From positions 1-38,886 of the forward strand of contig CAJTCH010000047.1 of NCBI GenBank assembly GCA_910574715.1: a stretch of DNA of 38,886 nt, written 5' to 3'. Of the stretch, positions 1 to 9,900 are shown piece by piece. The position numbers and the translations under genes were made by a program. A model generated the notes under the pieces. It was not told where the DNA came from. It saw nothing but the letters and a program-made list of their open reading frames with translations, and did not search any database. Position 1 is the stretch's first letter; each line of letters opens with the position of its first letter. This DNA comes from Lachnospiraceae bacterium. GTDB lineage: Bacteria > Bacillota > Clostridia > Lachnospirales > Lachnospiraceae.

Positions 1-19
1 ACCAAACGCGCCGCACATT

Positions 20-35
20 TTGACTTATATGTCAA
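20..35. promoter_or_regulatory. Short inverted repeat upstream of the first gene
   Basis: TTGAC-ttatat-GTCAA forms a 5-bp inverted repeat with a 6-nt spacer just before the first large gene. It could be a small operator or the edge of a promoter (TTGAC is -35-like), but no convincing -10 follows at 17 bp. Recorded as a visible repeat only. Confidence 0.2.
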
Positions 36-98
36 TACTTTTTTGAAAATTTAACAAAAATGTTTTCCGGGATATGGAGGAAAGCAAAAAAGAAGAAC

Positions 99-3000
99 AT
101 GAAAAAAGAGCGGAAATTCGGGCTCAAAGAGTTTCCGAGACCGCTCCAGATTGAAAATGGAGGACAGTTATCCCTCTTTGATTTCATGGCCCCAGAAAAG
201 ACGCCAGGAAAGCAGGAAGAAACAAAAGAACCGCAAAAAAACGAAGAATCAGAAATTAAAAGTGCGGGACCGATAGAAGATAGCAGCGGCTCCGGCGAAA
301 CCGGGAAGTACACTTACGCAGTAGGGAACTTTATATATCTGGATACGGATAAGTTACACCGTATTACAGAAATTAAGAATCAGCACATATCGGTAAAGGA
401 TATGGAACATCCAGACCATCAAGAAAGTATAATCTTTCTTGATTCGTATGATGGGAGATTAGATGTCTGCCCGGAACTGAACCGGCATCTGCTGATTGGC
501 GGAAATGCATTAGGGAGGGACAGCCGGGCTATTTACAAAGAATGTCTGTATACTGCCCTTGCCGCCATTAAAAGCAGCGCAGCCTATGATGTCATCCGTT
601 CCAGGGACGTAGATGAAGATATGGCGTATGATATTGTCCAGGAAGAATTGGACAATTTAATGGTGCGCAACAGGGAAAACGCCCCCGTTATGGCAGAAGC
701 CTATGGGAACTGGGATAACTTCCGGGACTGGATGGCGGAAGATATTTTCCAGAGGACGTACCAGGATTACCTTGTGGACAGCCGGGACGCCATTGCCTTG
801 CATGAAAATGACCCGGATGCGCCGGAGTGGGCAAAAGGCATGGCGGTGGATGCAGAGTTACAGGAGATTGCGGCATTTCCAGAAGGAGCAAAGGAAAATA
901 TGCGGGAAGCGGAAACGGCGGCAGAAGCAGAAACCGCAGATTCCGCAAAATCCGCAGAACCGGATCTTATGCAAAGAGAACCCGGCATATTTGAGTATGG
1001 GGGATTCCATTTTGAAGCTGTTGGGAAACTGCAGGAAAACTTCAACGCACAGGACATTATCCTGAATACCAGATCGCATAACGAACTTGGCATATCTGAT
1101 TATGAAGATGGGCAGCATCCGTATTCGCACAGCAGCTTTTATGAAGCAAGCACAGACAAAACCGCAGATGTTTTCCGGTGCGTGGAAACGGGGAAGAACT
1201 ATCTCCCAGGGGAGCATGAGCTGTTTGAGTATGTGGGGGAATTTATCCCTTTTATACAGCAGGAGACGCAGGAAGAAGAAGCGGAGCTGCCTCAGACGGG
1301 CGCAGCGGCTCCTAATCTGGAAGAATTGCAGGAGGAACCGGACACTGAGGAATACGGTCTGATTGAAAACAGGCTGTTCCTTGCAATGGAGGAAGCAGAC
1401 GTATATCTGGATGATTTTTCACCGGAGCAGGTGGATGTTATCTATGAAGCTGCTGAAAAAGGTTTGAACCTTGTGCCTATGCTGAACCCGGAGTTCCCTC
1501 CGGAGCAGATGCAGCTGATTGCTGACGTGATGGAGCGGATGGCAGCCAATGAACAGGCTGCATTTGGGAATGAGATCAATCCATTGACAAGCCACGTGAT
1601 GAATCCGGAGGAAATCAACCATATCCGCAAAGACCGCAGGCTCCCCTTAGAGCCTGTTGCCGCAGATGGGATAGAGGGAGCCGGAGGGATTGGAAACGGC
1701 AGTACCCGGCAGGCTTCCGGGCAGTCCAGAAGGGATAACGGGACAGGAGAACCGTCACCGGGGCTGGAACGCCGGGAGAAGATAAATTTTCATATCACCG
1801 ACGATGACCTGGGCGCAGGAGGCCCAAAGCAGAAGTTCCGTGCCAACATGGACGCAATCCTCATCCTGAAAGCATTGGAGTATGAAAACCGCCTTGCCAC
1901 GCCGGAGGAACAGGAAACCTTATCACATTTCGTCGGATGGGGCGGCATCCCGGCGGCGTTTGACGATAAGAATGAAGCGTGGGCGGCAGAATATGCGGAA
2001 CTGAAAGCGGCGCTGACGCCGGAGGAATACCGGGAGGCAAGGGCATCTACCTTAAATGCGTTCTATACTTCCCCTACGGTAATTAAAGCGATGTATGAAG
2101 CCCTGGGAAACATGGGGTTACAGCGGGGGAATGTGCTGGAGCCGTCCTGCGGAATCGGAAATTTTATGGGATTAGTGCCGGAGCCTATGGACGGGCTGAA
2201 TATGTACGGCGTGGAGCTTGACAGCATTTCCGGGAAGATAGCGAAACAGCTTTACCAGAAAAATAATATCTCCGTGCAGGGGTTTGAAACCGCTGCATAC
2301 CCGGACAGCTTCTTTGACTGCGTAATCGGCAATGTGCCGTTCGGCGCTTATAAGGTGGCAGACCGCAGGTATGACCGCCATAACTTTATGATACATGATT
2401 ATTTCATCGCAAAATCCTTAGACCTGGTGCGTCCAGGCGGTGTGGTGGCGGTGGTGACGTCAAGCGGCACGATGGATAAGCAAAGCGCATCCGTGCGCCA
2501 GTACATCGCCAACCGTGCAGACCTGATTGGGGCGATCCGTCTCCCCAATAATGCGTTCCAAAGAAATGCCGGGACGGGCGTTGTTGCGGATATTCTGTTT
2601 TTTCAGAAGCGTGACCGGGCGTCTTTGGAGCAGCCGGATTGGGTGGAACTTGGCACAACTCCAGAAGGCCATACGGTCAATTCCTATTTTGCAAACCACC
2701 CTGAGATGGTGCTTGGGGAGTTTACCACGGAAAGTACACAGTATGGCAAGCAGGAAACCACGGTGAAGCCGATAGAGGGAGCAGTCCTTTCGGAGCAGCT
2801 GAAAGAAGCGGTGAAGCACATCCAGGGGACGATTACGGAAATGGAGCTGGAAGATTCAGAACTAGAGGAAACGGCATCATCCATCCCGGCAGACCCTTCC
2901 ATCAAGAATTTCAGTTTTGCAAATGTGGATGGGAAAGTGTATTACCGGGAAAATTCCGTTATGAATTTGATGGAGCTTCCCGCTTTAACAACAGAGCGTG

Positions 3001-6000
3001 TGCTGGGGATGATTGAACTGCGGAATTTGACGCAGACACTTCTGCAGTGCCAGATGGAGGACGGCAGCGATGCGGAAGTTGCCGTGCTGCAGAAGGAATT
3101 GAACACGCAGTATGACCGTTTTACCGCACAGTATGGACTGATCAGCAGCAATGCCAACCGGAGGGCATTTTCCCAGGACAGCAGCTATTGCCTGTTATCG
3201 TCGTTGGAATTGGTGGACGAGGAAGGGAAGCTGAAACGGAAGGCGGATATTTTTACGAAACGTACCATCCGAAAGGCTGTGCCGGTGACAAGCGTGGATA
3301 CCGCCAGTGAAGCCCTGGCCGTTTCCATCGGGGAGCGGGCAAAGGTGGACGTGCCGTTTATGGCAGAGTTATCCGGCAGGGCAGAATCCGAAGTTACGGA
3401 GGAACTGGCGGGGGTGATCTTTAAAAATCCTTTGACAGACCAGTGGGAATCTTCGGATGAGTATTTATCCGGCAATGTCCGGGAGAAACTTACGGTCGCA
3501 AAACAATTTGCAGAAAATAATCCGGAATACGGGATCAATGTGCAGGCATTGGAGCGTGTGCAGCCGAAAGACCTGGAGGCATCGGAGATTGAGGTGCGTC
3601 TTGGGGCAACCTGGGTAGACCCGGCTTATATCACAGAGTTCATGGGGGAGCTGTTCCATACGCCGGGCCATTTATTGGGGAACCAGATTGACGTGAAGTA
3701 TGCGAAAGTCAACGGCCAGTGGAACATTTCCGGGAAAGGTGCGGATTCCCGTGGAAATTCCCTTGTCACAGCCACTTACGGGACACCAAGGGCAAGCGGC
3801 TACCGTCTGTTAGAAGATGCGCTGAATCTCAAAGACACAAAAATCTTTGATACGGTTGTGGAGGACGGAAAGGAAAAGCGTGTCCTGAACAAAAAAGAAA
3901 CCATGATCGCACAACAAAAGCAGGAGATGATAAAGGAAGCCTTCAAGGAGTGGATCTTCCGGGACATTGACCGCAGGGAGGATTTGTGCAGGAAATATAA
4001 CGATTTATTTAACAGCATCCGTCCCCGTGAATATGATGGGAGCCATATCCAGTTTGCAGGCATGACGCCAGAAATTACCCTGATGCCACACCAGAAAAAT
4101 GCGGTGGCGCATATATTATATGGAAACAACACGCTGCTTGCGCATTGTGTGGGGGCCGGCAAGACCTTCCAAATGATTGCGGCCGGGATGGAGAGCCGGA
4201 GGCTTGGGCTGGCACAGAAGAACCTCTATGTCGTGCCGAACCATCTGACCGAACAGTGGGGCAGCGATTTCCTGCGCCTGTATCCGGGCGCAAATGTCTT
4301 AGTCGCAACGAAGAAGGATTTTGAGCCTGCCAACCGGAAGAAGTTCTGCTCCCGTATCGCAACCGGGGATTATGACGCCATCATTATCGGGCACAGCCAG
4401 TTTGAGCGCATTCCCCTTTCCAGGGAACGGCAGATTGCAGCCATAGAGCGGCAGATGAACGACATCACGTCAGCCATTGAAGAGCTTGCGGCGGAAGATG
4501 GCACACGCTACACCATTAAACAGATGGAAAAGACGAGGAAAACACTGGAAACAAGGCTTGCAAAGCTGAATGACCAGAGCCGGAAGGATGATGTTGTGAC
4601 GTTCGAGCAGTTAGGCGTGGATCGGCTGTTCGTAGATGAGAGCCACAACTATAAAAATATGTTTTTATACACAAAGATGCGCAATGTTGCCGGGATTTCC
4701 CAGACGGACGCACAGAAAAGCTCCGATATGTTCATGAAGTGCCAGTACCTGGACGAGATTACCGGAGGGAAGGGCGTCACTTTTGCAACCGGGACTCCCG
4801 TATCGAATAGCATGGTAGAGCTATATACGATCATGCGCTATCTGCAGTATGACACCATACAGAGGATGGGCCTGGGGCATTTTGATTCCTGGGCGGCAGC
4901 TTTTGGCGAGACTGTCACAAGTATAGAGTTAAGTCCTGAAGGCACAGGATACCGGGCAAAGACAAGGTTTGCCCGGTTTTTTAATCTCCCAGAACTGATC
5001 GCATTATTTAAGGAGAGCGCCGACATCCAGACAGCGGATATGCTTGACCTTCCAGTTCCCGAAGCGGAATATATCAACGAAGTGCTGAAACCGAGCGAGG
5101 AACAGCAGGATTTGGTCAGCTCCTTTGCGGAACGGGCAGAGGCTGTCCGTTCCGGGAATGTAGACCCGTCAAGGGATAACATGCTGAAAATCACCAACGA
5201 CGGGAGGAAATGCGCCCTGGATCAGCGTCTGATTAACGATATGCTGCCGGATGCGGAGGAAAGCAAGGTCAACCGCTGTGTGGATAATGCGTTTGGCATT
5301 TGGGAAAAGACTTCTGCAGACAAAGGGACACAATTAATTTTTTGCGACCTGTCTACGCCGAAAAACGACGGCACGTTCAATGTCTATGACGATGTGCGGG
5401 AAAAGCTGGTGGCAAAAGGAATCCCCAGAGAGGAAGTGGCGTTTATCCATGAAGCCGGGACGGAAACGAAAAAAGCGGAATTATTTTCAAAGGTGCGCTC
5501 CGGGCAGGTGCGTATTCTGCTCGGTTCTACACCGAAGTTAGGCGCAGGGACAAATATCCAAGACAGGCTTGTTGCCCTACACCACCTGGATGCGCCTTGG
5601 AAACCGGCCGATTTGGAGCAGCAGGAGGGCCGTATTCTTAGGCAGGGGAACCAGAATGACAAGGTACAGATCTACCGGTACGTTACCGAAAATACATTCG
5701 ATGCGTACATGTGGCAGATTTTGGAGAACAAGCAGAAGTTCATCAGCCAGATCATGACCAGTAAATCCCCGGTACGAGCCTGTGAGGACGTGGACGATAC
5801 GGCGTTAAGCTATGCGGAGATCAAAGCCCTGGCTACGGGCAATCCCTACATCAAAGAGAAGATGGATCTCGACATCCAGGTGAGCAAGCTGAAACTTTTG
5901 AAGGCAAACCATACCAGCCAAAAGTACCGCCTGGAAACGGAGATCGCAAGGAATTACCCAGTGAAGATTACCGCATTAAAAGAGCGGATTGCAGGCTTGC

Positions 6001-6701
6001 GGGCGGATGCGGAGGCAGTGAAGCCAATCCTTGAAAAAGAAAAGGAAAAAGACAATTTCTCCATGCTGATCGGTGGAAAAACCTACACAAACCGGAAAGA
6101 GGCAGGGACGGCGCTGATTGCAGCCTGCGCAGGAATGAAAGCGGTGGATGCGGCCGGGCAGGTCGGGGAATTCTGCGGGTTCCGGCTGTATTCTGATTTT
6201 GACAGCTTCAACCAGGTATATAAGCTGACTGTCAAGCGGCAGTGCAGCTACCAGGTTGAAGTGGGGAAAGACCCGTTAGGGAACTTGCAGCGTATCAGCA
6301 ACGTATTCTCCGGGATTGGGAAGAAACTGACGGAATCGGAACTGAATTTAGAAACCGTTCAGCAGCAGCTTGCCACGGCAAAGGAGGAAGTGGAGAAGCC
6401 TTTTGCAAAAGAAGAAGAATTGGCGGAGAAGATGGAACGCCTGTCGGAATTAAACGCCTTGCTGAACATGGACGATAAAGGGCCGTCGGAAGCGCTGGGC
6501 ATGGACGATGATGTGCAGGAAGTGGCAGACTGTCCGAGGAAAGCGGTTAATTATGCAGGCCGGGTGTCGGATGCTTCACGGATTGCAGATGAAGTAAGGA
6601 AACCTTCTGTGCTTGGGAAGCTGAAAGAAGCAAAAGAGCGTCTTATGGGGAATCATGGGAACACCCAGAAACCGGTAAAGAAAAAGGAGCAGGAATTATA
6701 A
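99..6701 (+). CDS. DarB-like N6-adenine methyltransferase/SNF2-type helicase
   Basis: A 2200-residue cytoplasmic DNA-processing protein. Numbering from an upstream in-frame ATG at 60, the N-terminal ~600 residues are acidic and probably hold large-polyvalent-protein (LPD) domains. A methyltransferase core follows: FVGWGGIP near 623, SAM motif EPSCGIGNF near 693 and catalytic NVPFG near 757 (the NPPY equivalent). A superfamily 2 helicase follows: Walker A CVGAGKT near 1360, DESH near 1524, ATGTPVSNS near 1575 and motif VI GRILRQGNQND near 1855, then a coiled-coil tail. Known: proteins of this architecture resemble phage P1 DarB and are thought to protect incoming single- or double-stranded DNA from restriction. 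Start choice is uncertain: GGAGG at 76-80 lies 18 nt before ATG 99, while ATG 60 has no ribosome binding site. It heads the run of + strand genes that reaches 15830. Confidence 0.85.
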   Translation: MKKERKFGLKEFPRPLQIENGGQLSLFDFMAPEKTPGKQEETKEPQKNEESEIKSAGPIEDSSGSGETGKYTYAVGNFIYLDTDKLHRITEIKNQHISVKDMEHPDHQESIIFLDSYDGRLDVCPELNRHLLIGGNALGRDSRAIYKECLYTALAAIKSSAAYDVIRSRDVDEDMAYDIVQEELDNLMVRNRENAPVMAEAYGNWDNFRDWMAEDIFQRTYQDYLVDSRDAIALHENDPDAPEWAKGMAVDAELQEIAAFPEGAKENMREAETAAEAETADSAKSAEPDLMQREPGIFEYGGFHFEAVGKLQENFNAQDIILNTRSHNELGISDYEDGQHPYSHSSFYEASTDKTADVFRCVETGKNYLPGEHELFEYVGEFIPFIQQETQEEEAELPQTGAAAPNLEELQEEPDTEEYGLIENRLFLAMEEADVYLDDFSPEQVDVIYEAAEKGLNLVPMLNPEFPPEQMQLIADVMERMAANEQAAFGNEINPLTSHVMNPEEINHIRKDRRLPLEPVAADGIEGAGGIGNGSTRQASGQSRRDNGTGEPSPGLERREKINFHITDDDLGAGGPKQKFRANMDAILILKALEYENRLATPEEQETLSHFVGWGGIPAAFDDKNEAWAAEYAELKAALTPEEYREARASTLNAFYTSPTVIKAMYEALGNMGLQRGNVLEPSCGIGNFMGLVPEPMDGLNMYGVELDSISGKIAKQLYQKNNISVQGFETAAYPDSFFDCVIGNVPFGAYKVADRRYDRHNFMIHDYFIAKSLDLVRPGGVVAVVTSSGTMDKQSASVRQYIANRADLIGAIRLPNNAFQRNAGTGVVADILFFQKRDRASLEQPDWVELGTTPEGHTVNSYFANHPEMVLGEFTTESTQYGKQETTVKPIEGAVLSEQLKEAVKHIQGTITEMELEDSELEETASSIPADPSIKNFSFANVDGKVYYRENSVMNLMELPALTTERVLGMIELRNLTQTLLQCQMEDGSDAEVAVLQKELNTQYDRFTAQYGLISSNANRRAFSQDSSYCLLSSLELVDEEGKLKRKADIFTKRTIRKAVPVTSVDTASEALAVSIGERAKVDVPFMAELSGRAESEVTEELAGVIFKNPLTDQWESSDEYLSGNVREKLTVAKQFAENNPEYGINVQALERVQPKDLEASEIEVRLGATWVDPAYITEFMGELFHTPGHLLGNQIDVKYAKVNGQWNISGKGADSRGNSLVTATYGTPRASGYRLLEDALNLKDTKIFDTVVEDGKEKRVLNKKETMIAQQKQEMIKEAFKEWIFRDIDRREDLCRKYNDLFNSIRPREYDGSHIQFAGMTPEITLMPHQKNAVAHILYGNNTLLAHCVGAGKTFQMIAAGMESRRLGLAQKNLYVVPNHLTEQWGSDFLRLYPGANVLVATKKDFEPANRKKFCSRIATGDYDAIIIGHSQFERIPLSRERQIAAIERQMNDITSAIEELAAEDGTRYTIKQMEKTRKTLETRLAKLNDQSRKDDVVTFEQLGVDRLFVDESHNYKNMFLYTKMRNVAGISQTDAQKSSDMFMKCQYLDEITGGKGVTFATGTPVSNSMVELYTIMRYLQYDTIQRMGLGHFDSWAAAFGETVTSIELSPEGTGYRAKTRFARFFNLPELIALFKESADIQTADMLDLPVPEAEYINEVLKPSEEQQDLVSSFAERAEAVRSGNVDPSRDNMLKITNDGRKCALDQRLINDMLPDAEESKVNRCVDNAFGIWEKTSADKGTQLIFCDLSTPKNDGTFNVYDDVREKLVAKGIPREEVAFIHEAGTETKKAELFSKVRSGQVRILLGSTPKLGAGTNIQDRLVALHHLDAPWKPADLEQQEGRILRQGNQNDKVQIYRYVTENTFDAYMWQILENKQKFISQIMTSKSPVRACEDVDDTALSYAEIKALATGNPYIKEKMDLDIQVSKLKLLKANHTSQKYRLETEIARNYPVKITALKERIAGLRADAEAVKPILEKEKEKDNFSMLIGGKTYTNRKEAGTALIAACAGMKAVDAAGQVGEFCGFRLYSDFDSFNQVYKLTVKRQCSYQVEVGKDPLGNLQRISNVFSGIGKKLTESELNLETVQQQLATAKEEVEKPFAKEEELAEKMERLSELNALLNMDDKGPSEALGMDDDVQEVADCPRKAVNYAGRVSDASRIADEVRKPSVLGKLKEAKERLMGNHGNTQKPVKKKEQEL

Positions 6702-6931
6702 GCAGGAGGCCATACCGTCAATAGATGATGGGGTGGCATTATTTTTGCATAGACAGATGGGAAAGCTGCGATAAGTTTTTCCGTCTGTTTATCTGCAAGG
6801 TATTTTGCAGGGCAGGCGGAGCCTGCCAGTGAGAGCATGGAATTAGCCGGGTCTGCCAGAAACCTATTTCAATATTTATAAGGATAGTTCTATGGCATAT
6901 GCCGGGAAAGAATGGAGGGAATTTATCATTT
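6702..6931 (+). other. Intergenic segment with a perfect GC-rich hairpin
   Basis: This 230-bp gap separates the two giant genes. GGCAGGC-gga-GCCTGCC (6811-6827) is a perfect 7-bp stem with a 3-nt loop. No T-run follows, so it is more likely an mRNA structure or processing site than a terminator. No promoter with good spacing was found, consistent with co-transcription of the flanking genes. Confidence 0.4.
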
Positions 6932-9900
6932 ATGGCCGGAAAACGGGAAGAACAGTTGAAGGAGATTACGGAACGGCTGGAACAGGGCGTCAAGGATTTA
7001 TTTACATCGGAAAAATATACAGAATATTTGAAAACCATGTCGCAGTTCCATAATTATAGTTTTAACAACACGCTTTTAATCGCGATGCAGAAGCCGGAGT
7101 CAACCTTGGTTGCAGGGCTGTCTACCTGGAACAAGAAATTTAACCGTCGGGTAAAACGTGGGGAGAAGGGGATCAAGATCATCGCCCCTGCGCCGATTAA
7201 GGAAAAAGAAGAGATAGAGAAATTTGATCCGGAAACAAACGAGCCGGTGCTGCGCCCGGACGGACAGCCGGAGACAGAGGAAGTGGAGCGTATCATCCCA
7301 CGGTTCCGTGTGTCTACAGTATTTGACATTTCACAGACGCAAGGAGATCCGCTTCCGGAACTGGACACGCCGGAGCTAGTGGGGAGCGTAGAAAATTTTG
7401 ATATTTTCATGGAAGCAATCCAGATGGTTTCCCCATCCCCTATGCGCTATGGGGAGATTGAAGGGAGTTCCAAGGGGTATTACAGCAACGCCAGTAAGGA
7501 AATCGTAATACAGGAGGGCATGAGCGAGAAGCAGACCATGAAAACCGCTGTCCATGAAGTGACACATGCCATGTGCCATGACCGGGATAGGATGGAGGAG
7601 TTTGGTGAAAATAAAAACAAGATGACAATCGAAACGGAAGCCGAGAGCGTAGCCTTTACTGTCTGCAGTTTCTTCAATTTAGATACGTCAGACTACTCAT
7701 TCCCATATTTAGCGGGATGGGCAAGCAGCATGGATATGAAGGAGATGCGCACGTCAATGGATTTTATCCGGAAAACAGCAGGCTCTTTTATTGACAGCAT
7801 GGTGGAGAACATCCAGAAGCTGCAGAAAGAAAAAGCGGCAGAACGGGAGCTGACAGAAGATGATTTCGTATTCCAGTTTGCCCCTCTTGGGGAGGATACA
7901 AAAAAGTTCTATCTTGTAGATAATGTCGGGCGGGTAGATTTTTTAAGGCTGTTACATACTTTTGCTGAACAGGACGGGGGAAATGGAAATCCGGAGCAGT
8001 TCCTGAAAAGCCACGGCGTACACCTGGATTTATGGCGGGATTCGGAAGATGGAAAGAAGAATCAGGAAATCCCGGAGTTCTATGATGCCTTGTATATGGA
8101 TGCAGGCCATATCGTGGATGCGGCAGAATTTTCTATTTTGGTGCAGGTGGAGATGATGATCAGCCGTGCGGAGTACGGGCATACAGCTTTGGGGAAGGAA
8201 GCGCATAACCTGGCTGTCTTATATGCCTATAAGCTGGACAATCCAAGGGACACGAGGGAGTTGGTGAATAAACTTGCGGAGGCTGTGGAAAATCCGAAGA
8301 TGCATAATCTTCAGGAAATTATGGAGGATGCACAGGAAGAGATTGATTTTCTGCCTGATAACAAAGTCGGGATTATGCAGATGCATGAATTTGGCTACCG
8401 CAATGATTCCGTCCTGCCGCTTACAATGGAAAGGGCCTTTGCGCTGCACAATGCAGGGCTGCATATCTACAGCCTGCAGAAAGACGGAAGTTCAATTCTG
8501 ATGAATACAGAAGATGATATTAGAGAAACAGGAGAAGACGGCATGTTTGGCATTGACGCAAGGGCGTGGGAGAGCTACCAGGTGATGGAATCGGTACGTG
8601 CGGAAAATGCAGAGCAGGAACATTTAAACGAAGAATTGCTTTTCAGCAGTAACGAGGATCGTTATGCCATCTACCAGATCCGGGACGACAGCAAGAGCCG
8701 GGAATACCTTTTTATGGGTACGGAGTATCTGAAAAAGCAGGGATTTTCCGTGGATTATGATGATTACCGGATGGTTTACGGTGATGTGCTAGGGGGAAAA
8801 GAAACGCTGGATTCCCTGTATGAAAAATTCAATATCGGGCAGCCGCTGGACTTTAAAGGGCATTCCCTCTCTGTCAGTGATGTAGTGGCCATAAAAAGAG
8901 ACGGTGAGATTACGGCGCATTATGTGGATTCTTATGGATATACGGAACTGCCGGAATTTTTTCATCAGAAGGAGAAAACCATAAAGCAGGAAAAAGGAAC
9001 AGAATTACAGGAAAGCAGCCTGCAGGAACTACAAAAGGGTGATACAGAAAAGCAATATCAAGAAGTAGAGATTTTTGGAGTCCCGGCATTATTTTCTAAT
9101 GGAAAGATACCGGAAAAAGAAGTGCCATCTGAACTTTACCGCTATGATTTGCGGGGGTCTGATTATGACCCTGGCGATCCGGTCGCTGTGGAATACCATG
9201 TGGGAGCCAACCATGCCGGCACAATCCTGTCCTCGTTTTATCTGCCTATCCCGGAAAGAAGGTATTTGAATCTTGGGGAGGAATTAAACTTTACTGGCGG
9301 GATGGTGACAATCGAACAATTAAAGCAATCAGCAATAGCGTTCAATGAAAGCCTGAATACAAAAGAAAAGAAACGGAAGCTGGAAGAACGGATACAGAAT
9401 GTGGTCATTCATTCCAATGAGGAGCTTTTATATACAGGTACAGATGATTGTTACGCTCTTTTTCAGATCAATGAGGATACGAAAGGCCGGGATTATTTCC
9501 TTTTAAGTATGGAAACGATCAAAGAAGATGGTTTAGAGGTGAATGGTGCGGATTATTCCCTGATTTATGGCGGCAGGCTCAAGCTAGGGGATAATTTGGA
9601 AAGCGTCCGCACAGAAATAACATTTTCTCTCCCGGAAGGCTATACCGGGCACTACCCGACTGTCGGTGATGTGATGGTTATGAACCGTAAAGGGAAAGTG
9701 ACTGCTTATTTTTTGGATGATTATGGCCCTGTGGAACTGCCCGGTTTTATTGAACAGAGGAAACATGTACTGGAGGAAGAAGCAAAACGGCAGATTCCAG
9801 AGGAAAAAACGTACCCGCCGCTTTATATGCATACCATTACCTATGCAATGGAGCATGGCCGGGCAGATGATTACCTGGAATCAAGAAAGCTGAACCTGGA

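Noticed and set aside
6725..6832. 35-residue Cys-rich frame between the two giant genes
   Set aside because: The nearest GGAGG is 15 nt before its ATG and the frame covers a perfect hairpin; there is no sign of conservation.
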